Shown in pieces: positions 27,344-37,500 of a DNA stretch of 64,000 nucleotides. A program made the position numbers and the translations under genes. How positions within the stretch are numbered: the stretch's first letter is position 1; each line of letters starts with the position of its first letter. The stretch is from an uncultured Helicobacter sp. (GTDB lineage Bacteria > Campylobacterota > Campylobacteria > Campylobacterales > Helicobacteraceae). The notes below the pieces were generated by a model. That model was not told where the DNA came from and ran no database searches. It saw nothing but the letters and a program-made list of their open reading frames with translations. Location of the stretch: the NCBI GenBank assembly GCA_944323645.1, contig CALUTE010000004.1:59083-123082 (forward strand), read 5' to 3'.

Positions 27344-28810
27344 CTACTGCTCGCTTGAAAGATGTGTGAGTTGCTTACGTACACCTTTGTTGCGTTTTAT
27401 GCTGCTTAGCACTTTTCTTATAAAACTCAGATATGAGAGCTTCGCCTCTCCTTTGTTGTTATAAACTATCAATGCCTTGCCAAGACTATAAAGAAAACTT
27501 CTTTGGAGTTTGAGTGCCTCCTCATAGTCCGGATATGAGCTTAAAGGGGGTATGGCAGGGGCATTGCCTTGTGCGAGTTCCTGCTCATAGATTCTTTGCT
27601 TGGCATTGTGTCCATTTTTGATATAAGACAACACAAAAGGCAAGCATATAAATCCCCAAAACGATTTGGTATTTTGGGCTAATGCTTCGCCAAGCTTATA
27701 AGGCAGCTCATTTTGCACGCAAGCTAGGGCGGAATCCGCTTGTATGAAGTTTGTGGGCTTCCTTGTGCTTAAAGTATTGTGAGCATTGATAGAATCTATG
27801 AGAATATCTGCGACAAATTGCGCTATTCTGTCCCAATACTCTGGTTTCATCTCACGTAGCTCGTAGTTTTCTTCATAGGTGCTTAAATCCTTTGGTGGAA
27901 AGAGACTCTGCCTCTGTGGAAAAAACTCCGTGCGCACCCATTCATTAGATTCTGCATAAAAGTTCAAATAAGATTCATAAAGCTCTTTTGGTGGCATAAA
28001 TTTGAGATTTGGATCTTTGGAAGTGAGGGATTTGGTCGTGTATTCATAGATTTTTGAAGCTATTATATCATCTCGTATCTCTGGAAAATCGTGCTTATAG
28101 AGGGCTTTTGCTATCTCCATACCCAATAGATCCAAGGATTCATTTTGATTTTTTGGTAGGACAAACGCGCTATCCCAATGCAGCCCTACTGCATCTAAAA
28201 AATCTCTAATCAAATCTCCCTGCACAAACTCAGCCTTATCAAAAAGCCTAACAATCATCTTATCTTTGCCAAAAACTTCAGCGAAGTTTTGTGCAGACAT
28301 TTGATACTTATAATGTATATTTGCCCATAAGTTGTTTTGTGGTGCACCAAGGACTGTATTCCATTTCTCTTTTTCTTCCATACTCATTGTAAACATTTTA
28401 AAAACTTGAGAATACAGCGACACATACGTATCTGCACAATTTCTAAAATAGACAACGATATAGATTTTTGTAAATCCCAATTCTTGCAGGATTTCTTTCA
28501 AACACGAAATTTTAGTTACAGAATCAAAGGCTTGAACCGCTACTTCTGAACTAAAAAGAATTGTATGATTTGGATAACTAAGTATCTCTTGTTTCAGGGC
28601 ATCTAACCACTCACTCAATCTTTTTTTGCTTATTTGATTTTCCGAATAAGAATTGATTATAGATACTAAAGCAGCGTGCTGGTGAGTATGTAGTGCACTC
28701 ACAGGATACAAAAATCCTTGTTTTTGCAACACTTGGCGGTTTGTGTAGAGAAAGTTTTGCACAGATGTCGTGCCAGTTTTTGGAACGCCAATATGGAGAT
28801 AGCAAGTCAT
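27344..28810 (-). CDS. PAPS-dependent sulfotransferase with glycosyltransferase-type C-terminal tail
   Basis: First gene of the operon, 488 aa, cytosolic. Residues 1-330 form a sulfotransferase: the 5'-phosphosulfate loop is [14 protein letters not shown] at residues 7-20, and [17 protein letters not shown] (about 130-145) supplies the Arg and Ser that bind the PAPS 3'-phosphate. The tail from about 370 contains two related segments, [14 protein letters not shown] and [14 protein letters not shown], separated by a [15 protein letters not shown] stretch. I recall this pattern at the C-terminus of Campylobacter and Helicobacter surface-glycan glycosyltransferases. It suggests the enzyme sulfates a surface glycan, which is inference. 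AAAGGAA precedes ATG 28810. Confidence 0.88.
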   Translation of the reverse strand: MTCYLHIGVPKTGTTSVQNFLYTNRQVLQKQGFLYPVSALHTHQHAALVSIINSYSENQISKKRLSEWLDALKQEILSYPNHTILFSSEVAVQAFDSVTKISCLKEILQELGFTKIYIVVYFRNCADTYVSLYSQVFKMFTMSMEEKEKWNTVLGAPQNNLWANIHYKYQMSAQNFAEVFGKDKMIVRLFDKAEFVQGDLIRDFLDAVGLHWDSAFVLPKNQNESLDLLGMEIAKALYKHDFPEIRDDIIASKIYEYTTKSLTSKDPNLKFMPPKELYESYLNFYAESNEWVRTEFFPQRQSLFPPKDLSTYEENYELREMKPEYWDRIAQFVADILIDSINAHNTLSTRKPTNFIQADSALACVQNELPYKLGEALAQNTKSFWGFICLPFVLSYIKNGHNAKQRIYEQELAQGNAPAIPPLSSYPDYEEALKLQRSFLYSLGKALIVYNNKGEAKLSYLSFIRKVLSSIKRNKGVRKQLTHLSSEQ

Positions 28811-28835
28811 TGTATTCCTTTAGAGGTGATAGGCG

Positions 28836-28863
28836 ATTCTACAAAAAAAAAAAAATGACGCAA
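28836..28863 (-). promoter_or_regulatory. Probable promoter of the sulfation operon, with T13 in its spacer
   Basis: On the minus strand TTGCGT (28858-28863) and the -10 element TAGAAT (28836-28841) are separated by 16 nt, 13 of which are the T tract. Transcription would start near 28829, leaving a short leader with AAAGGAA before the ATG at 28810. The -35 match is weak, as usual in Helicobacter. Confidence 0.55.
28843..28855. repeat. A13/T13 homopolymer tract
   Basis: Thirteen A on the plus strand, T on the strand of the sulfation operon, located between the putative -35 and -10. Such intergenic T tracts modulate promoter strength by slippage in H. pylori (for example sabA). Confidence 0.9.
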
Positions 28864-29120
28864 GGTAAATGAAGACTTTAGATTTTTGTTTCGGAGTATG
28901 AGTTTTATAGCTTAGATCCCCAATAAACTAAAACCCAAATTCTTGACCTAAAATTTAGATTCTGAATCACTTAATAAAGCTTTTACTTAGTTGTGCTAAA
29001 AACTGCATTAATAGAATCTAGAATGGTTGTTTTGCCTAAAGAGATGATCGCCTGTAGTGCTTAAATCTCTCAAACTTCCAAGATTAAATTTATGAAATGT
29101 GGAAAATCTCCTTTTGCTAA
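28864..29120. other. Intergenic region, no gene seen
   Basis: AT-rich spacer between the divergent sulfotransferase and outer-membrane protein genes. I see no open frame with a ribosome-binding site, no tRNA and no clear RNA gene. It contains one AGATTCT and one AGAATCT heptamer. Confidence 0.6.
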
Positions 29121-29136
29121 GATGATTGTTATCATC
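29121..29136 (+). promoter_or_regulatory. Palindromic operator candidate upstream of an OMP gene
   Basis: GATGAT-TGTT-ATCATC is a perfect 6-bp inverted repeat. It lies just upstream of the -35 region of the next gene. It partly resembles Fur boxes (GATAAT-type repeats), but the regulator is not known. Confidence 0.4.
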
Positions 29137-29162
29137 ATTTATTTATGGTGTCGAATTTTTCT

Positions 29163-29170
29163 GATATAAT
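29163..29170 (+). promoter_or_regulatory. -10 promoter element (TGATATAAT)
   Basis: TATAAT at 29165-29170 preceded by TG gives an extended -10. It lies 33 nt before the ATG at 29204, with AAAAGGAT as ribosome-binding site. Confidence 0.65.
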
Positions 29171-29203
29171 GTAGCCACATCTCTAAAACAAAAAGGATAG
29201 GCT

Positions 29204-29902
29204 ATGAAATTTTTTAGATACTTAGCACTTAGTTTGATGCTTCCTCTATTTGCCTCTGCAGCAAGCGATGATGCAGCAAGCAGATTCTACTTCGCTATTG
29301 GTGGCGGACCAGCTTGGGGGGGACCAGGCGATAGAGCACACGAAGCAATTGGAGGCGCATTTGGACTTCATTTCGGCTATGGCTGGATGTTTAATAATTA
29401 TCTTGGGCTTCGTCCTTATGTCAATATTGATGGGCGCGCAGGAATCACTGGGATTAGTGCAAACGGTATTGATCAAAATCAAGGAAACACAAATGCTAGA
29501 GTATTTGGAAGTGCTTCTTTAGGATTTAATGTCGATATGCTAGCAAATTTCTATGTCAATGAAAGTAGGACATTCCACGCAGGTGGAATCTTGGGCGTAG
29601 GTGTTGGTGGAGGTTATGGCGGATTTGCTGCAGCTGAAAGCGATGGAGCTGCTCAAAGAGCAAATGCGGAAGGCTCGTATGGTACATTTGGGCATTTTCA
29701 TCTTAATGTTGGGTTGAAAGCAACGTGGAATAGAAAACATGGACTTGAAGTTCTAGCACGCATTCCTTTGGCTGCTTGGGGTTCTGGTGAGCGAGTGCAA
29801 GGCAACCTTGACTCTGCAGGCAACAGCCAATCAAGTTACTCAAACAACAGACCTTATTCCAATGGTACTGCTATATTTGTGATGTATGCTTATTCGATCT
29901 AG
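29204..29902 (+). CDS. Outer-membrane beta-barrel protein, Gly-rich
   Basis: 232 aa with a signal peptide (MKFFRYLALSLMLPLFASA). The mature protein consists of short amphipathic strands rich in Gly and aromatics (FYFAIGGGPAWGG, FGLHFGYGWMF, HFHLNVGLKATW, FVMYAYSI). This is typical of 8- to 10-stranded OMPs found in Helicobacter. It ends in Ile after an aromatic-rich strand. Family and function not recognised. It has its own promoter with an upstream palindrome and is monocistronic, so it is likely regulated separately. Confidence 0.7.
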   Translation: MKFFRYLALSLMLPLFASAASDDAASRFYFAIGGGPAWGGPGDRAHEAIGGAFGLHFGYGWMFNNYLGLRPYVNIDGRAGITGISANGIDQNQGNTNARVFGSASLGFNVDMLANFYVNESRTFHAGGILGVGVGGGYGGFAAAESDGAAQRANAEGSYGTFGHFHLNVGLKATWNRKHGLEVLARIPLAAWGSGERVQGNLDSAGNSQSSYSNNRPYSNGTAIFVMYAYSI

Positions 29903-30322
29903 AGTATTTCATCTTGGATCCTGGTTATCACAGATATTGGAGCATTAATTACTACCTAGGTGGCTCTCTTAATTATGATAAGTCTAAAGCTTCTTAAGGC
30001 TAATTGGATAGCGCCTTGGTTATGGATTCTGTAAGAACTTGCAAATGTGGTTTAATTTGTGGATTTTGTATTGTTGCTTTGAGATTCTGGGATTACACAG
30101 AATCTAAGAAACCATACAGATCTTATGAGTTACTACATTTACTCCACTTTCTTTCAAAAATGCTAAATCTTAGAATACAAACAACTCTAATCCCACTTAA
30201 AAACCAAATGCATTGGATTCCATAAACATCAAATCAAAATTCTCTGCGCTATAATCTCTCTATAACCCGCCTCAAAGATCCAAGTGCAATGATTCAAAAT
30301 CATTATTGCTTGCATACAAAAA
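29903..30322. other. 420-nt region without a supported gene
   Basis: Between the OMP gene and the end of proA. An open stretch about 29914-29997 reads LDPGYHRYWSINYYLGG and ends DKSKAS, but has no start codon or ribosome-binding site; it could be a gene remnant. A 73-codon frame at 30004-30225 has no SD and no recognisable motifs. Confidence 0.5.
30288..30304. terminator. Possible hairpin downstream of proA
   Basis: AATGATT-CAA-AATCATT is a perfect 7-bp inverted repeat 19 nt beyond the proA stop. No U-rich run follows on the minus strand, so terminator activity is unproven. Confidence 0.3.
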
Positions 30323-31600
30323 CTAATTTCTGATCGATCCCTCACCTTGTACAATATATTTTGTTGTTGTGAGATGTATCGCACCCATAGGACCACGCAC
30401 GTGGAGCTTTTGCGTACTGATACCAATCTCTGCGCCAAGCCCAAACTCGCCCCCATCATTAAAGCGCGAAGAAGCATTCACAAACACCGCTGCCGCATCG
30501 ACTTTATCACAAAACTCTTTGCTTGAGCGCATATCTTGTGTGATGATAATCTCGCTGTGTTGCGATCCAAACTCGGCAATATGCGCAATAGATTCTGCTA
30601 AAGATTCTACGACTTTTAGGCTCACAATAAGCGCGCCAAACTCCCTACCAAAATCATCGCTATTTGCTTGCACGATATTAGATAGTATCTTACGAGAATC
30701 CTTGCTTAGAGCTTTTTGCAATATTTTTAGCGAAAGTGCGCAAGCTCTCACCTCAACCCCACTTGCTACAAGCGCCTCTACAAGCGCACATAAAATCTCC
30801 TCACAATCTTTATGTACCAAAATCGTCTCAATCGCATTGCACGCGCTTGGACGCGAAAGCTTGGCATTGAGACAGATAGCAAGAGCATGCTCTTTTTGCG
30901 CACTTTTATCGATATAGGCGTGGCACACTCCTTTGTCGTGAAAAATCACAGGTATTTTACTATGCGCAAGCACAAACTCAACGAGCCCACTGCCTCCGCG
31001 TGGAATCACCACATCTACAAGCGAACGCGCTTGCAACACTTCAATAAGTGTCTCCCTATCAGAATCTAGCATACACACACATTCACTAGGAAGTTTGGCT
31101 GCTTCAAGTGCTCGCGTGATACACGCAGACAAAGCGAGGTTTGAATGATATGCTTCTTTGCCGCCTTTTAGTAGCACTGCGTTGCCAGATTTTATACAGA
31201 GTGCTGCCGCATCAATAGTTACATTAGGGCGCGATTCATAAATCATCGCCACCACCCCAAGTGGAATACGCACCTGGATAATCCTAATCCCACTAGGGCG
31301 CACTCCTCCATCAATCACCTTGCCAATCACCTCAGGCTGGGCAGCGATTTCTTGCAGAGCTTGTATCATAGAATCTATCGCTTTATCATCAAGTATAAGC
31401 CTATCAATAAGCGATTGACGCAGCTTAAGAGACTTAGCATATGCGATGTCTTTATTATTGGCTTCCTGCAATGCAGCGCGATTAGAATCTAGCTCGCGCG
31501 CGATATGCGCTAAAACCCCATTACGCAAATTTGCTCCCGCGAGAGCGAGATCTTTGCTTGCTGTGCGCATTTTTTGGAGAGTGGTAAGTATTTGATGCAT
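30323..31600 (-). CDS. proA: Gamma-glutamyl phosphate reductase
   Basis: Second step of proline synthesis, NADPH-dependent reduction of gamma-glutamyl phosphate. 425 aa with ALDH-like fold: IPLGVVAMIYESRPNVT, GNAVLLKGGKEA, VIPRGGSGL, and the catalytic Cys in RPSACNAIETILVH. Full length. The partner proB is 22 kb away rather than adjacent. The gene is alone and transcribed opposite to its neighbours. Confidence 0.97.
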   Translation of the reverse strand: MHQILTTLQKMRTASKDLALAGANLRNGVLAHIARELDSNRAALQEANNKDIAYAKSLKLRQSLIDRLILDDKAIDSMIQALQEIAAQPEVIGKVIDGGVRPSGIRIIQVRIPLGVVAMIYESRPNVTIDAAALCIKSGNAVLLKGGKEAYHSNLALSACITRALEAAKLPSECVCMLDSDRETLIEVLQARSLVDVVIPRGGSGLVEFVLAHSKIPVIFHDKGVCHAYIDKSAQKEHALAICLNAKLSRPSACNAIETILVHKDCEEILCALVEALVASGVEVRACALSLKILQKALSKDSRKILSNIVQANSDDFGREFGALIVSLKVVESLAESIAHIAEFGSQHSEIIITQDMRSSKEFCDKVDAAAVFVNASSRFNDGGEFGLGAEIGISTQKLHVRGPMGAIHLTTTKYIVQGEGSIRN

Positions 31601-31684
31601 TGTCTTTCTTTTTGTGGAATAGCCTAGATTCTGCCATAGTTTTACTTAAACCAACGCAAAAGACAAATTTTATATTATCTTAAC

Positions 31685-31690
31685 TATAAT
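31685..31690 (+). promoter_or_regulatory. -10 element for the 832-aa Sel1-like gene
   Basis: TATAAT 31 nt before the ATG at 31721; TAAGGAAA serves as ribosome-binding site. Confidence 0.55.
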
Positions 31691-31720
31691 CCCAAGATTT
31701 AATAAGCCTAAGGAAATGCT

Positions 31721-34219
31721 ATGCGAAATATGCTGTATTTTGTTGCGATTATGATATTTTGTGCTGTGCAGAATGCTTATGCGGGCACAACATTTAAAGA
31801 TTTTGTGCCCCTTATCATACAAACCAAAATACAAGAAAACCTAGCGCACCTAGATGATAATATAGATCTCAAGACACATTTCAAAAACACACCACAATAT
31901 AAGCTCATAGAGCTTGCCAAAGCATATTCAAACGAGCATTTTTTGTTTCTTGATAGGCTCTCACGCCTTGCTAGAACAGAGGAGGAGCGACGTTTTGTTC
32001 AAGATTATTCGGTCTTTTTGCGCAATATTTTATTAAATGCCCTTCTTAAAATCTATGACAATGAAGAGGCGATAATGTATTATGCTTTGCTAATGGAGGA
32101 CAAACAGGGCTTTATAGATTCTCTGCCCAAATCGTTTGCAAAAAGCTATTTAAATGATTTGGATATGGAGGCACGAGAATCTGATATCAAGCGGTTTAAG
32201 GCAAAATATGAGCAAAATGAGTCAAAACAACTCCAAGCATTGGCTAAGTTTTTCCAAGATCAAGAGCGGTTTGTTGCAAGCTTTGGCGATGAGTTTTTTA
32301 CATTTTTGCACACATATAAACCACGCTCTGTCTGTACAGAAGCTTCCTGCGGACACCCCACCGAGCTTTTTATCGTAGCAAATACGCAAAAGGAACTAAC
32401 AACAAAACAAAACGAAAAAGCCCTTGAGCGCGCAGCGCAACACGCACAAACAGGCTATTTATACTACCTAACTTTACACAGGGCTAACCCCGGTGAAATT
32501 GCTTCAAACATAAATCTAGCTAAACTCTTTGAGCGCTACACCAACTACGCAAAACAACACAACCAACAACAACAGCTCACAGATATGCATAAGCAGATTC
32601 TAGAGGAGCTTATGCCAAGCGATGATGATCCTTATTTGGAAAAGCTGCTAAATTTTTTATCATATACCTATCTCAATGAACTTTATAGCGGCAAATACGC
32701 TCTAAACCTAGAGACAAAACTCCTCCAAAAACATACACCAGCAGATAGTGAAAAGGGTAATGCCACAGAAGTAGCCCAATCGCCCGAGCAAATCATCACA
32801 AAATCCATAGAAGCGGGGCTTGATTTGTGTGGGGATTCTGCGCATTTGAGCAAAAAGGCGCAAAAACTCTGCGCTTCTTATATTGGTATTAGCACACAAG
32901 ATCTGCCAAACATCACATCTAAAGCTAAAACATTTATCACAAATGGCATACAAAACTGCGCGAGTCTGCACTATGAAGAAGCTAGCAGCGCACTTCATCT
33001 TGTTGTAACAAACAGCAAAACCAACAACACAACTGCTTGTAAGATTCTCCAAAAACAACTAAAAAACATCGCAAAAACACAAACCCACCCCTTGCAAAAA
33101 CAAGAATCCACTTCGCTAGAGCTAACAATCGAGCAAAAAGTCGCTTTAAGGCTTATTGCTTCCCCAAAGTTTAAAGAATACATACAATACACACAGGCAA
33201 AAACAAAAGATCCAAAAGTCTTCAAAAACCTTTGTGAGGCTAAAAGCCCCCTTGCGTGCGCGTATCTTGCTGCAGAAAATGATGATGTCGCACTTTTGCA
33301 AACAACCTGCGCACAAGGCGTAATACAATCCTGCCATATCTTATCGCGCTTTTTTTTGAACAAAAAGCACAACATAGCTATACAAACAATCCTAGAATCT
33401 AGTAAAAGGGGGTGCGAGCTAGGCGGCATAGAGATGTGTGCGATCTATGGCGAAGTGGTTGCATTTCAGACAAAAAGCAAAGTCTCTGCTAAGACAAATA
33501 TAGATTCTCCTTTATACGCTAAAGAACTTCAAGAGGGTTTCACATACCTAAAAAACGCTTGTGATGCAGGCTCAGAGCGCGGCTGTCTCGCGCTTATGGA
33601 ATATGCAGAGCTATATGCCAAGCACTTACAGAATGAAAATCTAGCAAATAAAGAAGTCTTGCAGCGATATACCTGTGAGAAAACAGACTTTTTGCTTGAT
33701 GAGTGCGCAAAAATAGACAACATAGTTAAAGATATGATCGAAATAAATAGAGTTTTTATGCTAAAAGCTATTTATAAAGATGGCACATTTAATGATAATG
33801 ACTTTGCACGTGCTGAAAAGATTTGTGCAATGGGTATTACTATCTCGTGCAAAACATTAATGAGAATGTATGATTATAAATTTTCAGGCAAAACCTATGT
33901 GAAAAAAATGCGTGATGTCTCTACACAACTATGCGAGCGCAATGATAGCGAGGGGTGCAGTATTTTAGCAGAAATGCAAAGCAACAAAAAAGACTTTACA
34001 AGACTTCATATAAAAGCCTGTGATGTGTGGCACTACCAAGAATGGGAGCTTAGCCCAATGGATTCTATGCGCCTCAATCGTTATGAAAGCTGCAAAATCG
34101 CAGGCGATGCCTATGCTGTCGGACTAAATGTACAACAAAACACCGATATGGCAAAAGCGTATTATTTCAAATCCTGCACTAATGGCAACCAAGACGCGTG
34201 CGAACTGCTTTTACAATAA
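31721..34219 (+). CDS. Exported Cys-rich Sel1-like repeat protein
   Basis: 832 aa with a signal peptide (MLYFVAIMIFCAVQNAYA). The N-terminal 450 residues are mostly helical with no family I recognise. From about residue 500 the protein has degenerate Sel1/Hcp-type repeats, pairs of helices with Cys spaced about a helix-turn apart (FKNLCEAKSPLACAYLA, LKNACDAGSERGCLALM, YFKSCTNGNQDACELL). In Helicobacter such Hcp proteins are exported, with disulfides between repeat Cys, and some interact with the host. This one is much larger than typical Hcps. A run of eight T at 33350-33357 lies within the coding frame. Monocistronic. Confidence 0.75.
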   Translation: MRNMLYFVAIMIFCAVQNAYAGTTFKDFVPLIIQTKIQENLAHLDDNIDLKTHFKNTPQYKLIELAKAYSNEHFLFLDRLSRLARTEEERRFVQDYSVFLRNILLNALLKIYDNEEAIMYYALLMEDKQGFIDSLPKSFAKSYLNDLDMEARESDIKRFKAKYEQNESKQLQALAKFFQDQERFVASFGDEFFTFLHTYKPRSVCTEASCGHPTELFIVANTQKELTTKQNEKALERAAQHAQTGYLYYLTLHRANPGEIASNINLAKLFERYTNYAKQHNQQQQLTDMHKQILEELMPSDDDPYLEKLLNFLSYTYLNELYSGKYALNLETKLLQKHTPADSEKGNATEVAQSPEQIITKSIEAGLDLCGDSAHLSKKAQKLCASYIGISTQDLPNITSKAKTFITNGIQNCASLHYEEASSALHLVVTNSKTNNTTACKILQKQLKNIAKTQTHPLQKQESTSLELTIEQKVALRLIASPKFKEYIQYTQAKTKDPKVFKNLCEAKSPLACAYLAAENDDVALLQTTCAQGVIQSCHILSRFFLNKKHNIAIQTILESSKRGCELGGIEMCAIYGEVVAFQTKSKVSAKTNIDSPLYAKELQEGFTYLKNACDAGSERGCLALMEYAELYAKHLQNENLANKEVLQRYTCEKTDFLLDECAKIDNIVKDMIEINRVFMLKAIYKDGTFNDNDFARAEKICAMGITISCKTLMRMYDYKFSGKTYVKKMRDVSTQLCERNDSEGCSILAEMQSNKKDFTRLHIKACDVWHYQEWELSPMDSMRLNRYESCKIAGDAYAVGLNVQQNTDMAKAYYFKSCTNGNQDACELLLQ

Positions 34220-34424
34220 ACGTGTAGTTGTTATAAGTTATCTGCTTCACCAGAGTCAAATAACACAAAAGACAACAAAATTACCCCTTAATAGCATTAT
34301 CCGCATACCAACTTTTCTTATCTAGGACGATGTACCTCCTAGCCGCTACATAAACAATGCATCTCAAGCAGGGGTAAATAGCTAAAACATAGGCAAAAAA
34401 TACTTATAATCTCTTGCCATACTC
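34220..34424. other. Intergenic region, no gene seen
   Basis: AT-rich spacer after the Sel1-like gene. It contains a stray TATAAT near 34405 but no supported gene or RNA. Confidence 0.5.
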
Positions 34425-34455
34425 TTGACTTAGAGTAGGTCTTAGCCTTTATAAT
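34425..34455 (+). promoter_or_regulatory. MerR-type promoter/operator of the RND pump gene
   Basis: TTGACT (34425-34430) and TATAAT (34450-34455) are separated by 19 nt, the overlong spacing seen in promoters activated by MerR-family regulators. The spacer holds an imperfect dyad, CTTAGA...TCTTAG. A closely similar element (27 of 31 positions identical) precedes the RND adaptor gene on the minus strand at 42307-42337. The ATG is 120 nt further on; a long leader is implied, or a second promoter nearer. Confidence 0.65.
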
Positions 34456-34575
34456 TTCATTTTTTGGATTCTCATAGTAGAATGCTATACGCAAACCACA
34501 CTATAGAATCTATGAAAACATATTTGGATTGTACATTTAAAACTATATATTTTACAATATGAAAAGAGGACTCTT

Positions 34576-37500
34576 ATGATTTCAAAATTCTTCATCAATC
34601 GCCCTGCATTTTCTGGTGTGATTTCTATTGTTATTGTGATAGCAGGCTTACTCTGTATGTTTGCCCTACCAATTGAACAGTACCCAAAGCTCGTTCCAAC
34701 CCAAGTAATGGTGCGTGCAGAATATCCGGGAGCAAATGCTCAGACAATTTCTACCAGTGTTGCAAGTATTTTAGAAAATAGCATTAATGGTGTAGAAGGA
34801 ATGCTCTATATCCAAACTTCTACTACCTCAAGTGGAACAATGACACTCAATGTGTTTTTTGATAATAAAACCAATCCTGATATGGCAGTTGTAAATGTCA
34901 ATAACCGTGTGCAAGCCGTACTGAACCAGCTGCCAAGCGAAGTACAGCGTCTAGGCGTTACTGTGAGAAAAAACTCCACTGCAGTGCTTGGACTCTACCA
35001 ATTCTACTCAAACAACCCCAACCACACACAGCTTTTCATTGCAAACTATATTGTACTTAATATTATCGATGAGATTAAGCGCATCCGTGGCGTGGGTGAT
35101 GTGGAGCTGTGGAGTTTGATGAACTATGCTATGCGGTTATGGCTAAAACCCGACAAACTCGCCGCGCATAATCTTACGCCACTTGAAGTTATTGAGCGCG
35201 TACAAGAGCAAAATTCCCAATTTGCACCCGGAAGACTAGGACAAGAACCAATCGATGGCTCTCAATTTGCATACACACTCACAACTAAAGGATTGCTCTC
35301 AAGCAAAGAAGAGTTTGAAAACATTATTATCCGAGCTAATCCTGATGGTTCAACCCTACGACTCAAAGATATAGCAAATGTAGAAGTTGGGGCGCAGGAT
35401 TACTTGGAGCGCAGCACCTATAATGGCGTACGTTCTGTACCCATACGCGTTACGCTTTTACCCGGAGCAAATATGGTTGAAGTCGCGGATAAAGTCAATA
35501 CTACAATTGCGCGCTTAAGCCAAAAATTTCCAGAGGGTATGCAATATGCCAATCCTTTTCGTCCCACTGAGTTTATCCACGCCTCAATGAAGGAAGTTAT
35601 CAAAACTTTTATTGAGGCAATCATTCTTGTTGTGCTAGTAATTTACCTCTTTTTGCAGAATCTAAGAGCTACTATTATCCCAGTTATTGCTATCCCTGTG
35701 TCTATCATCGGAACATTTGCAGGTATGTATGCACTAGGATTTTCAATAAATCTATTGACTCTTTTTGGGTTAATACTTGCTATTGGAATTGTTGTTGATG
35801 ATGCGATTATCGTGATTGAGAATGTTGAGCGCATAATGCATACCGAGCATTTAAACACCAAAGAAGCTACGATAAAATCGATGAAGGAAATCACTGGTCC
35901 TGTGGTTGCTATCGTACTAGTTCTAAGCGCAGTGTTTGTCCCTGTAGCATTTATGGGTGGCTTTAGTGGAGAAATTTATAAGCAATTTGCTATTACGATT
36001 GTTATTTCTGTGGTGATTTCTGGCTGTGTAGCACTCTCGCTCACACCTGCCCTTTGCGCTATCTTTTTAAAGCCAACGCACAAACCACCTATCTATCCTG
36101 TGCGCAAATTCAATGAGTTTTTTGATAAACTCACTGTGCGCTTTAGCAGAGAAGTGGCACGCGTATTGCGGCGCGGGCTTATATCTCTTGTGATTTTTGG
36201 AGGTTGCATAGTCCTCACTTATGGATTGTTTAAAAAAGTTCCAACAGGACTTGTACCAAATGAGGATATGGGAACGATCCTTGTGCATACGATTCTGCCT
36301 GAAGGAGCATCTCTTTCACGTACAGCCAAAGTGCAAAAAGATTTATTCACAATGGTAAGCGAATACCCCGAAGTAGCAGAATCTAGTATTATCGCTGGTT
36401 TTAGTTTCTTAGCTAATGGCTTTAAGTCTAGCGGAGGGATAAGCTTTATCCGCTTGCAAGATTGGAGTGAGCGAAAGGGTGTGGGGCAGAGTGATGTAGA
36501 GCTTATTGCCAAACTCAAACAACAAGGCGACACCTATCCTAATGCGCGCTTTGTTTTCGCTCAAGCCCCAACGATTATTGGGCTTGATGCTAGTGGGGTA
36601 AATATCTTTGTACAAAGCAAAGAAAGTAGCGATATGAATGCGCTTAAGCACTATGCAGACCTCATTGTACAAAAGGCTCTAAAACGCCCAGAAATTAGCA
36701 ATGCATTTACAAGTCTTGCGGTTGATACACCACAATACGAAGTGATTTTGAATCGCGAAAAAGCAAGCTCAATGAATATTAATATCAACGATGTTTTCCG
36801 AACAATGCAAGTAACCTTTGGAAGCTATTATATCAACAACTTTGAGCTTTTTTCGCGCACTTTTAGGGTTGTTGCCCAAAGCGAGCAAGGCTTCCGCACT
36901 AGTCCCGAGGATTCTAAAAATATCTTTGTTCGTAGCAATGATGGCAACTTAGTGCCACTTTCTTCGCTTATAGAATTTAAACGCATCATCGGAGCAGAGA
37001 TTATCAATCGATTTAACCTCTTCCAAGCTGCACAAATTATCGGCTACACAAACCCAGGATATTCTAGCGGAGATGCAATTAAGGCTATCGAAGAGATAGC
37101 TCAAGAAGTTTTACCACCAGGCTATGACATTGGCTATGCAGGAGCGACCTATCAAGAAAAAGCAAATGCGGGGAGTGGCAGCATAGCCTTTGTATTTGGG
37201 CTTATTTTTGTGTTTTTAATCCTTGTGGCACAATATGAACGCTGGATTCTGCCCTTAGCAGTACTCTCTGCTGTGCCTTTTGCAGTGTTTGGGGCGATTT
37301 TAGCGACATTTTTGCGCGGACTTGAAAATGATATTTACTTCCAAGTAGGCTTACTTGTACTCATTGCCCTTGCGGCAAAAAATGCGATTTTGATCGTGGA
37401 GTTTGCCACACAATTACGAGAAAATGAGAATCTAAGTATCACGGAATCTGCAATAATGGCAACTAAAATGCGTTTTCGTCCGATTGTGATGACCTCGCTA

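Noticed and set aside
29914..29997. Open stretch after the OMP gene reading LDPGYHRYWSINYYLGG
   Set aside because: No start codon or ribosome-binding site and too short to identify; noted as a possible remnant only.
30004..30225. 73-codon frame between the OMP and proA
   Set aside because: No SD, no motifs and odd composition; most likely chance.
33350..33357. T8 run in the Sel1-like gene as an active phase switch
   Set aside because: Eight bases is short for frequent slippage and the frame is intact; kept only as a remark.
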